Program-made: the position numbers and the translations under genes | Shown here: positions 46,605 through 57,696 of the stretch, piece by piece | How positions within the stretch are numbered: the first letter of the stretch is position 1 | Layout of the letters: every line of letters starts with the position of its first letter | Source: Alphaproteobacteria bacterium | GTDB lineage: Bacteria; Pseudomonadota; Alphaproteobacteria; Rhodobacterales; Rhodobacteraceae | Direction: 5' to 3' | DNA: 64,000 nucleotides | Assembly: GCA_030429495.1 (NCBI GenBank) | Contig: JAUIFH010000011.1 | Span: forward strand, 1 to 64,000 | The notes under the pieces: generated by a model | The model's input: the letters and a program-made list of their open reading frames with translations, nothing else | Told to the model about the DNA's origin: nothing | Databases searched by the model: none

Positions 46605-48199
46605 GCCGGCCGCGCCGTGCCGAACGCCGCCGCCATCAGCTCGCGGGTATAGTCGGTCTGCGGCCGGTCGAAGACCGCGTCGCCATCGCCAGTCTCTACC
46701 ACGTCGCCCGCCTTCATCACGATGATCTTGTGAGCAAGCGCGCGGACCACGCGCAGGTCATGGCTGATGAACAGATAGGCCAGCCCGTAGCGGCGCTGGA
46801 GATCGCGCAGAAGGTCGACGATCTGCACCTGCACCGTCATGTCGAGCGCGGATGTCGGCTCATCCAGCACGACGACCTTCGGGCGCAGGATCATGGCGCG
46901 CGCGATGGCGATCCTCTGCCGCTGCCCGCCGGAGAATTCGTGCGGATAGCGTTCCATCGTCGCCGGGTCGAGGCCGACCTCCGCCATGATCTCCGCGACC
47001 ATCTCGCGCCGGTCGCGGCCTTTCTCCACACCGTGAACACTCAGACCCTCGGCGATGATCTCCTCGGCCGTCATGCGCGGCGACAGGCTGCCATAGGGGT
47101 CCTGAAAGACGATCTGCATGTCGCGGCGCAGCCGCCGCAGCTCGCGCGGACGCCAGCCGGATATGTCCTGGCCGAGATAGACGATCGGCCCGTCGCTCGC
47201 GATCAGCCGCATGATGCCCAGTGCGAGCGTCGTCTTGCCCGACCCGCTTTCGCCGACGATGCCCAGCGTCTCGCCCGCGCGGACCGAGATCGTCGCGGCA
47301 TTCACCGCCTTTACGTGGCCGACCGTGCGCCGAAGCAGGCCGCGCTGGATCGGGAACCAGACGCGCAGGTTGTCGGTGCGCACGATTTCCTCGGCGCCCT
47401 CGGGCACCGGGTCGGGCCGTCCCTTCGGCTCGGCGGCCAGCAGCTTACGGGTATAGGGGTGCTGCGGATTGGCGAAAATCTCGGCGACGGCGCCCTGTTC
47501 GACGATCTCGCCGCCCTGCATCACGCAGACACGGTCCGCGATGCGCCGCACGATGCCCAAATCATGGCTGATGAACAGAAGGCTCAACTTCTCCCGTTCC
47601 TTCAGCTCCGCCAGAAGCTCAAGGATCTGCGCCTGAATCGTGACATCCAGCGCAGTCGTCGGCTCGTCCGCGATCAGCAGGTCGGGCCGGTTGGCCAGTG
47701 CCATCGCGATCATGACCCGCTGACGCTGTCCGCCCGAAAGCTGGTGCGGATAGTCGGCAAGCCGGCTTTCCGGGTCTCGGATTCCGACCTCGTCGAGAAG
47801 TTCGACGATCCGCGCCCGCGCCGCCGCGCCGCCGATACCCTGATGCAAGGCAAGGCTTTCGGCCAGCTGCTTTTCGATCGTGTGGAGCGGATTGAGCGAT
47901 GTCATCGGCTCCTGGAAGATGAAGCTGATATCGTTGCCGCGCACCTCGCGCAGATGATCTTCGGAGGCGCCGACCATTTCCCGGCCGCGATAGCTTACCG
48001 AGCCGGACACATCCGCATTTCCGCCCAAGAGCGACACCGTGGACAGCGCCGTAACCGACTTGCCCGAGCCGCTTTCGCCGACCAGGGCCACGGTTTCGCC
48101 GGCACCGACGGTGAAGCTCACGCCTTTCACGGCATGGATCACCTTCCCGTCCTGAAGGAAATCGACCTTCAGGTCGCGGATGTCGAGGACCGCGCTCAT
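46601..48199 (-). CDS. yejF: Peptide ABC transporter ATPase with two nucleotide-binding domains (YejF)
   Basis: The 532-residue ATPase has two complete cassettes: Walker A GESGSGKSVTALS and GESGSGKTTLALG, each with an LSGGQRQRVMIAMAL- or FSGGQRQRIAIARAM-type signature and Walker B. This is the YejF arrangement of yejABEF oligopeptide importers. The ATG at 48199 is the standard MSAVLDIRDLKV start; it overlaps the yejE stop by 4 bases. Confidence 0.93.
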   Translation of the reverse strand: MSAVLDIRDLKVDFLQDGKVIHAVKGVSFTVGAGETVALVGESGSGKSVTALSTVSLLGGNADVSGSVSYRGREMVGASEDHLREVRGNDISFIFQEPMTSLNPLHTIEKQLAESLALHQGIGGAAARARIVELLDEVGIRDPESRLADYPHQLSGGQRQRVMIAMALANRPDLLIADEPTTALDVTIQAQILELLAELKEREKLSLLFISHDLGIVRRIADRVCVMQGGEIVEQGAVAEIFANPQHPYTRKLLAAEPKGRPDPVPEGAEEIVRTDNLRVWFPIQRGLLRRTVGHVKAVNAATISVRAGETLGIVGESGSGKTTLALGIMRLIASDGPIVYLGQDISGWRPRELRRLRRDMQIVFQDPYGSLSPRMTAEEIIAEGLSVHGVEKGRDRREMVAEIMAEVGLDPATMERYPHEFSGGQRQRIAIARAMILRPKVVVLDEPTSALDMTVQVQIVDLLRDLQRRYGLAYLFISHDLRVVRALAHKIIVMKAGDVVETGDGDAVFDRPQTDYTRELMAAAFGTARPA

Positions 48200-49299
48200 T
48201 TGAACGTTTTCCGCGGATCGAAAGCATCGCGCACGCCCTCGAAGATGAAGACGAGAAGCGACAGCATGATGGCGAAGGTGAAGAAGGCCGAGAAGCCAAG
48301 CCACGGCGCCTGAAGGTTCGACTTGCCCTGAAGTGCCAGTTCGCCCAGCGAGGGCAGCGACGACGGCAGCCCGTAGCCGAGATAGTCGAGCCCGGCCAAG
48401 GTGCTGATACCCCCGGTGATCATGAACGGCATCAGGGTGAGCGTCGCCACCATCGCGTTCGGCAGGATGTGGCGGGCCATGATCACCCTGTCACTGACGC
48501 CGAGCGCACGCGCGGCGCGGACGTATTCGAAGTTCCGCGCCCGCAGGAATTCCGCCCGCACGACGCCGACCAGTGCAGGCCAGCCGAAGAGGACGACGAT
48601 GAAGGCCAGAAGCCCGAAACTTCGCCCCAGAACCGCGAACAGGATGATGATGACGTAGATCGAGGGCGTCGACCCCCATATCTCCAGCAGCCGCTGGAAG
48701 GTCAGGTCCACCCAGCCACCGAAATAGCCCTGCACCGCGCCCGCCGCGATGCCCAGAAGGCTGGCGCAGGCGGTCACGATCAGCGTGAAGAGGATGGAGA
48801 TGCGGAAACCGTAGATGATCCGCGCCAGAACATCGCGGGACGTGTCATCGGTGCCAAGCCAGTGGTCGCCGTCGGGCGCGGAGGGGGCGGTGCCGACATT
48901 GTTGATCGTGTTGTAGCTGTAGGGGATCGGCGGCCAGAGGATCCAGCCCTTCTCGATCGCCTCGCCCTCGACCACGCCGTCAGCGGCATCCTCGATCACC
49001 GCTTCCGGGTCGTCGAAGCAGGCCTCAAGCCCGCCGCTGACGATCAGGCAGCGCACTTCCGGCTCGCGGTAGATCGCCTCCGTCCGGAAATCGCCGCCAA
49101 AGGCGGTTTCGGGATAGAACTTGTAGACCGGGACATGCAGCGCGCCACGATAGCTGACGAGGATCGGCTTGTCGTTCGCGATGAACTCCGCAAACAGCGA
49201 CAGCACGAACAGGACGGTGAATATCCACAGCGACCAGAACGCCCGCCGGTTCGCGGTGAAGTTGCGCCAGCGGCGCTGGTTGAGAGGGGACAGCCGCAT
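48196..49299 (-). CDS. yejE: Peptide ABC transporter permease YejE
   Basis: The 367-residue permease has the long N-terminal region before the first core helix that YejE shows, followed by DPP-type permease helices and the EAA loop (RAARALGVSDRVIMARHILPNAM). It joins YejB to form the peptide channel. Confidence 0.92.
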   Translation of the reverse strand: MRLSPLNQRRWRNFTANRRAFWSLWIFTVLFVLSLFAEFIANDKPILVSYRGALHVPVYKFYPETAFGGDFRTEAIYREPEVRCLIVSGGLEACFDDPEAVIEDAADGVVEGEAIEKGWILWPPIPYSYNTINNVGTAPSAPDGDHWLGTDDTSRDVLARIIYGFRISILFTLIVTACASLLGIAAGAVQGYFGGWVDLTFQRLLEIWGSTPSIYVIIILFAVLGRSFGLLAFIVVLFGWPALVGVVRAEFLRARNFEYVRAARALGVSDRVIMARHILPNAMVATLTLMPFMITGGISTLAGLDYLGYGLPSSLPSLGELALQGKSNLQAPWLGFSAFFTFAIMLSLLVFIFEGVRDAFDPRKTFK

Positions 49300-50384
49300 C
49301 AGCCCGCCCGCTTCTCGAAGTCGATCCGGGGATCGACGAAGACATACATCAGGTCCGACAGGATGCCGATCAGCAGGCCGAGCAGGCCGAAGGCATAGAG
49401 CGTGCCGAAGACGATCGGATAGTCGCGCGCCACCACCGCCTCGAAGCCGAGCCGCCCCAGCCCGTCGAGCGAGAAGATGGTTTCGATCAGCAGGCTCGAC
49501 CCGAACAGGACCGCGAGGAAGAGGCCCGGAAAGCCCGCGATGATGATCAGCATCGCATTGCGGAACACATGGCCGTAAAGCACACGGCCCTCGGTCAGCC
49601 CCTTGGCCTTCGCGGTCAGGACATACTGTTTGTTGATCTCGTCGAGGAAGCTGTTCTTGGTCAGCAGCGTCAGGGTGGCGAAACTGGAAATCGTGGTGGC
49701 GACGATCGGCAGAGTGATGTGCCAGAAATAGTCCACCGTCTTGCCGATCATGGTCAGATCGTCCCAGTTGTCCGAGACGAGGCCGCGCAGCGGGAAGATG
49801 CGCCAGTAACTGCCGCCCGCGAACAGGACGATCAGCAGCACCGCGAAGAGGAACCCCGGTATCGCGTAGCCGACGATGATCGCGCCCGAGGTCCAGGTAT
49901 CGAACCGCGACCCGTCGCGCACCGCCTTGCGGATGCCGAGCGGGATCGAGATGAGATAGGCCAGCAAGGTTGACCAGAGCCCCAGCGTGATCGAGACCGG
50001 CATCTTCTCGATTACGAGGTCCACGACCGAAATCTTGCGGAAATAGCTTTCCCCGAAATCGAAGCGCAGGTAGTCGCCGATCATCTTGAAGAACCGCTCG
50101 TGCGCCGGTTTGTCGAGGCCGAACTGCTTCTCCAGCTGGTCAATGAATTCCGGCGGCAGGCCGCGCGCACCCATGTAACGCTCGTCGCCGCCGATCTGTT
50201 CCTGCGCGCCGCCGTCGCCGCCGCCGGCGATGTTGCGGAACACGTCGCCCTCGCCCTCCAGCCGGGCGATGATCTGTTCGACCGGACCGCCCGGCACGAA
50301 TTGCGTGAGCGTGAAGTTGATCAGCATGATCCCGAACAAGGTCGGGATCATCAGCAGCAGTCTTCGCAGGATATACGCGCCCAT
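49299..50384 (-). CDS. yejB: Peptide ABC transporter permease YejB
   Basis: The 361-residue permease begins [24 protein letters not shown], a typical DppB/YejB start, and carries an insert (residues about 40-80) seen in YejB. The EAA loop is [23 protein letters not shown]. It is preceded by yejA 30 bases upstream. Confidence 0.92.
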   Translation of the reverse strand: MGAYILRRLLLMIPTLFGIMLINFTLTQFVPGGPVEQIIARLEGEGDVFRNIAGGGDGGAQEQIGGDERYMGARGLPPEFIDQLEKQFGLDKPAHERFFKMIGDYLRFDFGESYFRKISVVDLVIEKMPVSITLGLWSTLLAYLISIPLGIRKAVRDGSRFDTWTSGAIIVGYAIPGFLFAVLLIVLFAGGSYWRIFPLRGLVSDNWDDLTMIGKTVDYFWHITLPIVATTISSFATLTLLTKNSFLDEINKQYVLTAKAKGLTEGRVLYGHVFRNAMLIIIAGFPGLFLAVLFGSSLLIETIFSLDGLGRLGFEAVVARDYPIVFGTLYAFGLLGLLIGILSDLMYVFVDPRIDFEKRAG

Positions 50385-50414
50385 CGGCCGGTCTGCTCTT
50401 TCCCCGTCTGGCGC

Positions 50415-52322
50415 CTAGTTCAGCGCGCCCGCCGCCTTCAGCTTCGCGGCCTTTTCGGCGTTGTACCACCAGAAGTCCAGTTCGCCCAGCGCGTAGGGCG
50501 GTAATGCCTCGGGGTGCTCGAACATGTCGTAGTAGGCGACGGTATGGGTATCCTTGTACCATTGCGGCACCCAGAACCGATAAGCGCGCAGCACCCGGTC
50601 AAGTGCCCGCGCGCCGACTTTGATTTCCTCGCTGGACTGCGCGGCGATGATCTGGGTGATGATCTGGTCGACCGCCTCGCTCTGAAGCCCCATGAGGTTG
50701 AAGGCATCGCCCGTCGATTCGGAACCGAAGACCTGCAAAAGTTCCGACCCGGGGATCAGGTCCTGGCCCAGATGACCCGTGAGGATGTCGAAATCATGCG
50801 ACCGGGTACGGTTGGTCATCTGCGCGTCGTCGACCCTGTTCAACGTCGCGTCGACGCCCAGCGCGCGCAGGTTCTCGATGAAGGGGTTGAACACCCGGTC
50901 GAAGGTCTGGCTGTCGTTCAGCATCTCCACCCGCAGAGTCTCACCCTTCTCGTTGCGTCGTATGCCGTCATTGCCCACGGCCCATCCCGCCTCGTCGAGA
51001 AGTGCCGAAGCGCGGCGCAGGTTTTTGCGGTCAAGCTGACGCTCGCCTGAAACCGGTGCCATCACCGGCTCCTGATCGAGCACGCCGGGCGGCAGCAGGT
51101 CGGCGAGCGGTTCAAGGATCGCGAGCTCCTCCGGCGACGGCAGGCCCGTCGCCTCCAACTCGCTGTTTTCCCAGAACGAATTCACCCGCTCGTAAAGCCC
51201 GTAGAATAATGAGGCATTCGACCATTCGAAGTTGAACATCAGCGCGATCGCCTCGCGGACGCGCGGGTCCTGGAACTTCTCGCGGCGCAAGTTGATGATA
51301 TAGGCCTGACCGCTCGCGACGTTGCCGTTGGCCAGTTCGTCCTTTTTCACCCATCCGTTCAGAAGCGCCGGGAAATCGTAGCGCGTCGCCCAGATCAGCG
51401 AGGATGCCTCGTTCCGGAACGTGTAGGCACCGCCCTTGAACCCCTCGAACGCGGCGTCGTAGTCGCCAAAATATTCGATGCGGATGCGGTCGAAATTATG
51501 CCTGCCCCGGTTCTTCGGAAGATCGCGGCCCCAGTAGTCCGGGTTGCGGCGATAGATGATGCGGGTGCCCACATCCATCCTGTCGAAGAGGTAGGGGCCC
51601 GACCCAAGAAACGGGTCGAGCGAGGTCGCCTCAAGGTCACGGCCCTTCGCCTCGAAATCAGCCTTGGAGAAGACCGGCAATCCGCCGACCGACTGGATCA
51701 GGTCCCGCTTGGGGTAATCGGCCTTGAAACTGAACTTGATCCGCCGCTCGTCCAGAACCTCGGCGCTCTCGACCTGCTGCGCCAAGACGGCCCGGAAACT
51801 GGACAGACCTTTTGCGAGAAACGTCTCGTAGGAAAACTGAACGTCCGCCGCCGTGACGGGCGATCCGTCGGAGAACTGCGCTTCCGGTCTCAGGGTAAAG
51901 ATCACCCAGGACCGGTCCTCGGGATACTCGATCGTGTCGCAAAGCAGGCAATAGGCCGCTCCGACCTCGTCCGCCGTGCCCTCCATCAGCCCTTCAAGCA
52001 TGACCGTCGAAAGCGCGGCGGCGCGGCCTTTGATGGTATAGGGGTTCATCGTGTCGAACCCGCCGAACGCCCATTCGGAGATTTCGCCGCCCTTCGGCGC
52101 GTCTAGGTTGACGTAATCGAGCGGAGCGTCGGGGCCGTATTTCAGATCGCCGAAGGTCGAGATGCCATGGGCAGTTCGCACATCCTCTGCCGCGTGAAGC
52201 GCGGGCGCGACACCGAGCACAACCGCGGCCACTACCGCCGCCACACCCCGGCTCAACGTCTGCGTCAGAGCGTGATCCGGTCGGCTTTGCGCGCCGATAT
52301 GGCCCGTTCGATCAATGCCCAT
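50415..52322 (-). CDS. yejA: Peptide ABC transporter substrate-binding protein YejA
   Basis: The 635-residue protein has a signal peptide (to about residue 45, ending ALHAAE) and a large oligopeptide-binding fold with the family segment AFGGFDTMNPYTIKG. It captures peptides, and some relatives import microcin C-like peptides. GGAGGG precedes its ATG. It leads the yejABEF operon. Confidence 0.93.
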   Translation of the reverse strand: MGIDRTGHIGAQSRPDHALTQTLSRGVAAVVAAVVLGVAPALHAAEDVRTAHGISTFGDLKYGPDAPLDYVNLDAPKGGEISEWAFGGFDTMNPYTIKGRAAALSTVMLEGLMEGTADEVGAAYCLLCDTIEYPEDRSWVIFTLRPEAQFSDGSPVTAADVQFSYETFLAKGLSSFRAVLAQQVESAEVLDERRIKFSFKADYPKRDLIQSVGGLPVFSKADFEAKGRDLEATSLDPFLGSGPYLFDRMDVGTRIIYRRNPDYWGRDLPKNRGRHNFDRIRIEYFGDYDAAFEGFKGGAYTFRNEASSLIWATRYDFPALLNGWVKKDELANGNVASGQAYIINLRREKFQDPRVREAIALMFNFEWSNASLFYGLYERVNSFWENSELEATGLPSPEELAILEPLADLLPPGVLDQEPVMAPVSGERQLDRKNLRRASALLDEAGWAVGNDGIRRNEKGETLRVEMLNDSQTFDRVFNPFIENLRALGVDATLNRVDDAQMTNRTRSHDFDILTGHLGQDLIPGSELLQVFGSESTGDAFNLMGLQSEAVDQIITQIIAAQSSEEIKVGARALDRVLRAYRFWVPQWYKDTHTVAYYDMFEHPEALPPYALGELDFWWYNAEKAAKLKAAGALN

Positions 52323-52433
52323 CCGGCCCTCCGTTCTGCGCGCCGCCTCACGCCGCGCTTCGTTCCGCCAAAGCTAGAACGGCGCGGGGCGGGGCATCAA
52401 GTTGCGAATTTGTGAGTTTTCGCGTGAGCGACG

Positions 52434-52459
52434 AAAAAGGCCGCCCGGAACGGACGGCC
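52434..52459 (-). terminator. Rho-independent terminator downstream of cycM
   Basis: Read on the minus strand, GGCCGTCCG-TTC-CGGGCGGCC forms a 9-bp stem with one G-U pair followed by five Ts. It lies 24 bases after the cycM stop. Confidence 0.85.
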
Positions 52460-52482
52460 CAATGTCGCGGTGTGCCCTAGGA

Positions 52483-53007
52483 TCAGCCGCCGAGCGACTG
52501 AAGATAGGCGATGATATTCGCACGGTCCTCGGGCTTCTTCAGACCGGCGAAGGACATTTTGGTGCCCGGAACGAAACCCTTGGGGTTTTCGAGGAAATGG
52601 CTCAGCGTCTCGGGGTCCCAGTTGCCGCCATGGCCCGCCATTCCGTCGGAATAGCCGAAGCCCGCGACCCCGCCCACGGCACGATTGACGACGCCGTCAA
52701 GGTGCGGACCGGTGCCGTTGGTGCCGTCAAGCTTGTGACAGGCCTTGCACTTGCCAAAGACCTTCTCGCCCGCACCGGCATCCGCCGAGGCGAGAAGCGT
52801 CGCGAAGTCCGGCCCCTCTGCGGCGGCCTCGTCGCCGCCCGCTTCGGCGCCGGTGTCGATGACATAGGCCTGCGCCACTTCCTCTCCGCCATGGGCCACC
52901 GGCCCGGTATGGTAAAGCGACTCGGCCGCCCATTTGCCCAGAAGGAAGATCAGGAACGCGCCGCAGAGCGCGCCGCCGGCCTTCGTTACAGTCATCGTGT
53001 CGAACAT
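52483..53007 (-). CDS. cycM: Membrane-anchored cytochrome c (CycM/c-y-like)
   Basis: The 174-residue protein has one N-terminal membrane helix ([17 protein letters not shown]) without a cleavage site, a charged linker, and a cytochrome c domain with CKACH. A distal Met lies in [15 protein letters not shown]. Such anchored cytochromes link the bc1 complex to terminal oxidases such as cbb3. It is divergent from pheA. Confidence 0.9.
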   Translation of the reverse strand: MFDTMTVTKAGGALCGAFLIFLLGKWAAESLYHTGPVAHGGEEVAQAYVIDTGAEAGGDEAAAEGPDFATLLASADAGAGEKVFGKCKACHKLDGTNGTGPHLDGVVNRAVGGVAGFGYSDGMAGHGGNWDPETLSHFLENPKGFVPGTKMSFAGLKKPEDRANIIAYLQSLGG

Positions 53008-53128
53008 GTCGCGCCTCTACCCTGGCATGGTTTCGCGGCGTATCTACCCGCTTCCCCTATCCGGTTTCAAGGTATAGTTAGCGCGGCGTATCGCCCGGAT
53101 CACGGGCCGTCGCCAAGGAGCCACCCTC

Positions 53129-53962
53129 ATGACCGGACGGATTGCCTTCCAGGGAGAGCCCGGAGCCTATTCGCATCAGGCCTGCCGCGAAGCCTATCCG
53201 GATATGGAGGCGCTGCCTTGCCGCACCTTCGAAGACACGATCGAGGCCGTCCGCAAGGGCGAGGCGGAACTGGCCATGCTGCCGGTCGAGAATTCCACCT
53301 ACGGCCGGGTCGCCGACATCCACCGGCTGCTGCCGGAAAGCGGGCTGCATATCGTCAACGAGGCCTTCGTGCGGGTGCATATCAACGTTCTCGGTGTGCC
53401 CGGCGCGAAGCTATCGGATGTGAAAGAGGCCTACAGCCACCTCGTGCTCCTGCCGCAATGCGCCGACTTCTTGCGCGAACACGGTATCCAGGGCCGGATC
53501 AGTTCCGACAATGCCCGCGCCGCGCGCGATGTGGCGGAACGGGGCGATCCCAGTGTCGCGGCGCTCGCCTCGGAGCTTGCCGGCGAGATCTACGGTCTGA
53601 ACGTGCTCGCCCGCCACATCGAGGACGCCGAACACAACACGACGCGCTTTCTGGTCATGGCCCGCCAGCCCGACCTCAAGCGGCGCGGCACGGCCGGGAT
53701 GATGACCACCTTCGTCTTCCAGGTCCGCAACATCCCCGCCGCGCTCTACAAGGCGATGGGCGGGTTCGCCACGAACGGCGTCAACATGACCAAGCTTGAA
53801 AGCTACATGGTCGACGGCTCGTTCACCGCGACGCAGTTCTATGCCGACATCGAAGGCCATCCCGACGACGCCAATGTGCGCCGGGCACTGGACGAGCTTG
53901 ACTACTTCACCTCGACCATGTCGCTGCTCGGGGTCTATCCGGCCGATCCCAGCCGCCACTGA
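53129..53962 (+). CDS. pheA: Prephenate dehydratase
   Basis: The 277-residue protein is a stand-alone dehydratase with an ACT domain. The N-terminal RIAFQGEPGAYSHQAC and VENSTYGRV are family hallmarks, and HNTTRFLVMARQP ends the catalytic part. GGFATNGVNMTKLESYM is the Phe-binding ESRP-like segment. It makes phenylpyruvate. Confidence 0.95.
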   Translation: MTGRIAFQGEPGAYSHQACREAYPDMEALPCRTFEDTIEAVRKGEAELAMLPVENSTYGRVADIHRLLPESGLHIVNEAFVRVHINVLGVPGAKLSDVKEAYSHLVLLPQCADFLREHGIQGRISSDNARAARDVAERGDPSVAALASELAGEIYGLNVLARHIEDAEHNTTRFLVMARQPDLKRRGTAGMMTTFVFQVRNIPAALYKAMGGFATNGVNMTKLESYMVDGSFTATQFYADIEGHPDDANVRRALDELDYFTSTMSLLGVYPADPSRH

Positions 53963-53968
53963 TCCCGC

Positions 53969-54442
53969 TCAGGGCATCCGCTGTCCGATATGGCGCAGTT
54001 CCATTTCGGATGCGTATTTCTGCACCCGCGCCTCGAACCGGCGGGCGTAGGATGCCTTATTTAGACGGATCGACTGCATGGTCAGCCGCGCCGTCAACGT
54101 CCGCGGCTTGATCTCGAACACGACGGTAAGACGCGTCCTGCCTCGCGACAGTGCCATCAGGTTCAGCGTAAGCCACAGGTTGAAACCGGTGCTTTCGCCG
54201 GTGAAATTCATCGCCTCCGGCCGCTCGAAGCGTTCGAGTTCGCAGACAATCCGCCGCATCTTCCCGCGCACCGGAAACCGCAGGCTCCATGTCAGCCCGA
54301 CGCCCGGCTCGGCCAGCCGGTCGACGCGCGCCACTTCCGCGCCGCGCCGCATCGCCGCGCGCTCGAACTTGGCGAAATCCGACAGCGAGTCGAAGACCTG
54401 TTCCGCCGGCGCCTCAATATCCTCCTTGGCGGAGAACTTCAC
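53969..54442 (-). CDS. SRPBCC-family protein
   Basis: The 157-residue product has the lipid-binding-type SRPBCC fold (KEDIEAPAEQVFDSLSDFAKFE). A GTG start at 54442 with GAGAGG upstream is preferred over an ATG at 54499, which would overlap nudC. The ligand is not known. Confidence 0.75.
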   Translation of the reverse strand: MKFSAKEDIEAPAEQVFDSLSDFAKFERAAMRRGAEVARVDRLAEPGVGLTWSLRFPVRGKMRRIVCELERFERPEAMNFTGESTGFNLWLTLNLMALSRGRTRLTVVFEIKPRTLTARLTMQSIRLNKASYARRFEARVQKYASEMELRHIGQRMP

Positions 54443-54479
54443 GCTCGCACCTCTCCCGTCCCTTTTCGGACTATTGGCC

Positions 54480-55439
54480 TCAATCCAGCCGGTCCGCAAC
54501 CCAGTTGGTCAACAGAAAACCCGCGATCGCGCCGTTGCGCGGGCGGCGGATCGACGGATGCGTTCCCGCAAGCGCCGCCGCCGCCTCCTCGCGCGTGACC
54601 CACAGCGCCGCTTCCAGTTCCGCCGGGTCGAGCGTGATCTCGTCGCTCACCGCTTCGCCATGGCATCCGATCATCAGCGAGGACGGATAGGGCCAGGGCT
54701 GGCTCGCCAGATAGCGGACGGCGCCGACGGCCACGCCGGCCTCCTCCGCGACCTCGCGGCGCACGGCGGCCTCAAGCGTTTCGCCCGGCTCCACGAACCC
54801 GGCGAGGCAGGAATACATGCCGTCCGGCCAGCCCGGAGACCGGCCCAGAAGCGTCCGGTTGCCCCGCGTGACCAGCATGATGACGACCGGGTCCGTGCGG
54901 GGGAAATGCTGTGCGCCGCAGGCACCGCAGCGGCGCTGCCAGCCGGCCTCGACCGCCATGCTCGGCGCGCCGCAAGCGGAACAGAACCGATGGCTCCGGT
55001 GCCAGCCGAGCAGCGCCTTGGCGGTCGCGACGAGTTCCGCGTCGCGCGCCGTCAGCGCGGCCATGACGCCGCGCAGTTCCGCAAAGCGGTGATCGTCCGG
55101 CAGCGCGGGATGGTACTGCTCGGTCGGGTCGAAGAAGACACCCGCTGGGGGCGGATCGCCCTCCACCGGTTGCCAGGATGAAATGTCGGCGGCAAACCGC
55201 GCGCCGGCCTCGTCCAGCCCGAGGAAAACCGGCGCTTCGGCCGCATCTGCCAGAACCGGATGGTCCGGCTCTACCCATCCGGCAGCCGTCCCCGAGAACA
55301 GGGGCTTGCCGCGCCAGATCGGAAGGACCCGCGTCGCACTGTCCCCCAGCCGCGCGGCAATCTCGTCCGGCCGGCCGCGCAACCACGCCGCCCGGTCAAG
55401 CGCCGATCCCCCGAATGTCACCGTTTCCGCAAGCCGCAT
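54480..55439 (-). CDS. nudC: NAD(H) pyrophosphatase NudC
   Basis: The 319-residue hydrolase has a zinc ribbon (CSACGAP and CGACGAQHFP) followed by the Nudix box GFVEPGETLEAAVRREVAEE and the downstream SQPWPYPSSLM sequence typical of NudC. It cleaves NADH and can decap NAD-RNA. AAGGAGG precedes its ATG. Confidence 0.93.
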   Translation of the reverse strand: MRLAETVTFGGSALDRAAWLRGRPDEIAARLGDSATRVLPIWRGKPLFSGTAAGWVEPDHPVLADAAEAPVFLGLDEAGARFAADISSWQPVEGDPPPAGVFFDPTEQYHPALPDDHRFAELRGVMAALTARDAELVATAKALLGWHRSHRFCSACGAPSMAVEAGWQRRCGACGAQHFPRTDPVVIMLVTRGNRTLLGRSPGWPDGMYSCLAGFVEPGETLEAAVRREVAEEAGVAVGAVRYLASQPWPYPSSLMIGCHGEAVSDEITLDPAELEAALWVTREEAAAALAGTHPSIRRPRNGAIAGFLLTNWVADRLD

Positions 55440-55652
55440 CCGACCCTCCTTGTGCGCAACATGTGGCACGGTGCGGGATTGGTTGCAAATGTATCAACAA
55501 CAGTCTCAGCGGGGTGGGATTGAACAACCTATACGTGTTATTTGTGGTATCGCTATTCCCATGCGAGTGCAACCTGATAGAAACCCGACATAGATTCGTT
55601 GCCACGTCGTGATATCCTTGGCCAACCCCGAAACCCATGATGGGAGGCCACC

Positions 55653-57632
55653 ATGACCACCGTGACTCAGAACTTCCTGACCCGCCGGGATTTCCTCGCC
55701 GGGACCGCTGCCGGAGCCTCCTTGATCGCCCTTCACCCCTACTCCGCCTTCGCCGCCGCCAATCAGGCCCATCTACGGATCATGGAAACCACGGACCTGC
55801 ACGTTCACGTCTTCCCCTACGACTACTATTCCGACAAGGCGGTCGACACCGTCGGCCTTGCCCGCACCGCCGCGATCATCGAACAGATCCGGGCTGAGGC
55901 GACGAACGCGATGCTCGTCGACAATGGCGACTTCCTTCAGGGCAACCCGATGGGCGACTACATCGCCTATGAGCGGGGCATGAAGGAGGGCGACATGCAC
56001 CCCGTCATCACCGCGATGAACACTTTGAATTTCGATGCCTCGACGCTCGGCAATCACGAATTCAACTACGGGCTCGATTTCCTGATGAAATCGCTCGCAG
56101 GGGCGAATTTCCCGGTTGTCTGCGCGAACGTGGCCAAGACGCTCGGGGCCTCCCCGCGCGAGGATGAGACGCTGCTGAAGCCCTATATCATTCTCGACAG
56201 GCAGGTGACCGACGGATCGGGCGAAACCCATCCGATCCGCGTCGGCCTCATCGGTTTCGTGCCGCCGCAGGTCATGAACTGGGACCGCAAGCACCTTGAA
56301 GGCAACGTTCAGGCCCGCGACATCGTGGCGACCGCCCAGGCCTGGGTGCCGCAGATGCTGGAAGAGGGTTGCGACATCATCGTGGCGCTCTCACACTCCG
56401 GCATCGGCGCCGCGGAGCATGCCGACGGAATGGAGAACGCCTCCACCCCCCTCGCCCGGGTCGAGGGGATCGACGCCCTGATGACGGGCCACAGCCATCT
56501 CGTCTTCCCCTCGCCCGCCTATGACGGTTTCGCCGAGGTGGACGTGGCGACCGGCACCATTTCCAGCAAACCCGCCGTGATGGGCGGGTTCTGGGGCTCT
56601 CACATGGGGCTTATCGACCTGCTTCTCGAACGCGACGGCAACCGCTGGAAAGTGGTCTCCTCCACCTCCGAGGCGCGGCCGATCTCGCAGCGGAACGAGG
56701 ATCGCTCCGTCACCGCGCTCGTCGAAAGCGTGCCCTCCGTCCTGGCCTCGGTTCAGAAGGAACATGACGAGACGCTCGCCTATGTCCGTCAGGCGGTCGG
56801 CAAGACCGCAGCGCCCCTGCATTCCTACTTCGCCCTCGTGGCCGACGACCCGTCGGTCCAGATCGTCTCCATCGCCCAGAAATGGTATATCGAGGAGATG
56901 ATGAAAGGCACCGAATACGAGGGCCTGCCGATCCTCTCGGCGGCCGCGCCCTTCAAGGCGGGCGGTCGCGGCGGGCCGGAATACTACACCGACGTGCCGG
57001 CGGGCGACGTGGCGATCAAGAACGTGGCCGACCTCTACCTCTATCCGAACACGATCCGCGCGGTGAAGGTGACGGGTGCGCAACTGAAGGACTGGCTCGA
57101 ACGTTCGGCCGGGATGTTCAACCAGATCACGCCGGGCGAGGCCGACCAGGTGCTCCTCAACCCCGACTTCCCCAGCTACAACTTCGACGTCATCGACGGG
57201 GTGAGCTATGAGATCGACCTCAGCCAGCCCTCGAAATACGGACCGAAGGGCGAGGATCTGAACCCCGACGCCAACCGCATCGTCAACCTGATGCATGACG
57301 GCAACCCGGTCGATCCGGCCGCCGAATTCGTCATCGCGACGAACAATTACCGCGCCTCCGGCGGCGGCGATTTTCCCGGCGCCAAGGGCGACACGGTCAT
57401 CTTCGAAGGGCCGGACACCAACCGCGACATCATCGTGCGCTACATCGTCGAACAGGGCACGATCAACCCGACCGCCGATTCCAACTGGCATTTCAAGCCG
57501 CTGCCGGGGACGAGCGTGCTCTTCGACACCGGACCGAAGGCCGCCGACCACATCGCCGACGTTAAGGCGGTGGTGATCGAACCGGCGGGCGACGGGCCGG
57601 ATGGCTTCGCGCGGTTCCGCATCACGCTCTGA
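55653..57632 (+). CDS. cpdB: Bifunctional 2',3'-cyclic-nucleotide phosphodiesterase/3'-nucleotidase (CpdB-like)
   Basis: The 659-residue enzyme has a Tat signal (TRRDFLAG) ending near residue 36. The metallophosphoesterase domain carries [34 protein letters not shown] and TGHSH. A C-terminal nucleotidase domain follows ([10 protein letters not shown]). It degrades cyclic nucleotides and 3'-nucleotides in the periplasm. GGGAGG precedes the ATG. Confidence 0.93.
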   Translation: MTTVTQNFLTRRDFLAGTAAGASLIALHPYSAFAAANQAHLRIMETTDLHVHVFPYDYYSDKAVDTVGLARTAAIIEQIRAEATNAMLVDNGDFLQGNPMGDYIAYERGMKEGDMHPVITAMNTLNFDASTLGNHEFNYGLDFLMKSLAGANFPVVCANVAKTLGASPREDETLLKPYIILDRQVTDGSGETHPIRVGLIGFVPPQVMNWDRKHLEGNVQARDIVATAQAWVPQMLEEGCDIIVALSHSGIGAAEHADGMENASTPLARVEGIDALMTGHSHLVFPSPAYDGFAEVDVATGTISSKPAVMGGFWGSHMGLIDLLLERDGNRWKVVSSTSEARPISQRNEDRSVTALVESVPSVLASVQKEHDETLAYVRQAVGKTAAPLHSYFALVADDPSVQIVSIAQKWYIEEMMKGTEYEGLPILSAAAPFKAGGRGGPEYYTDVPAGDVAIKNVADLYLYPNTIRAVKVTGAQLKDWLERSAGMFNQITPGEADQVLLNPDFPSYNFDVIDGVSYEIDLSQPSKYGPKGEDLNPDANRIVNLMHDGNPVDPAAEFVIATNNYRASGGGDFPGAKGDTVIFEGPDTNRDIIVRYIVEQGTINPTADSNWHFKPLPGTSVLFDTGPKAADHIADVKAVVIEPAGDGPDGFARFRITL

Positions 57633-57696
57633 CCGGACTCGACGGCGGGGCGCGCACGCGGCATAACCGGGGCGCAATCTGCCGGGAGGTTTCGCT

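Noticed and set aside
46241-48313. 690-codon open frame antisense to yejF
   Set aside because: Arg/His/Pro-rich composition without domains; shadow of two ATPase cassettes.
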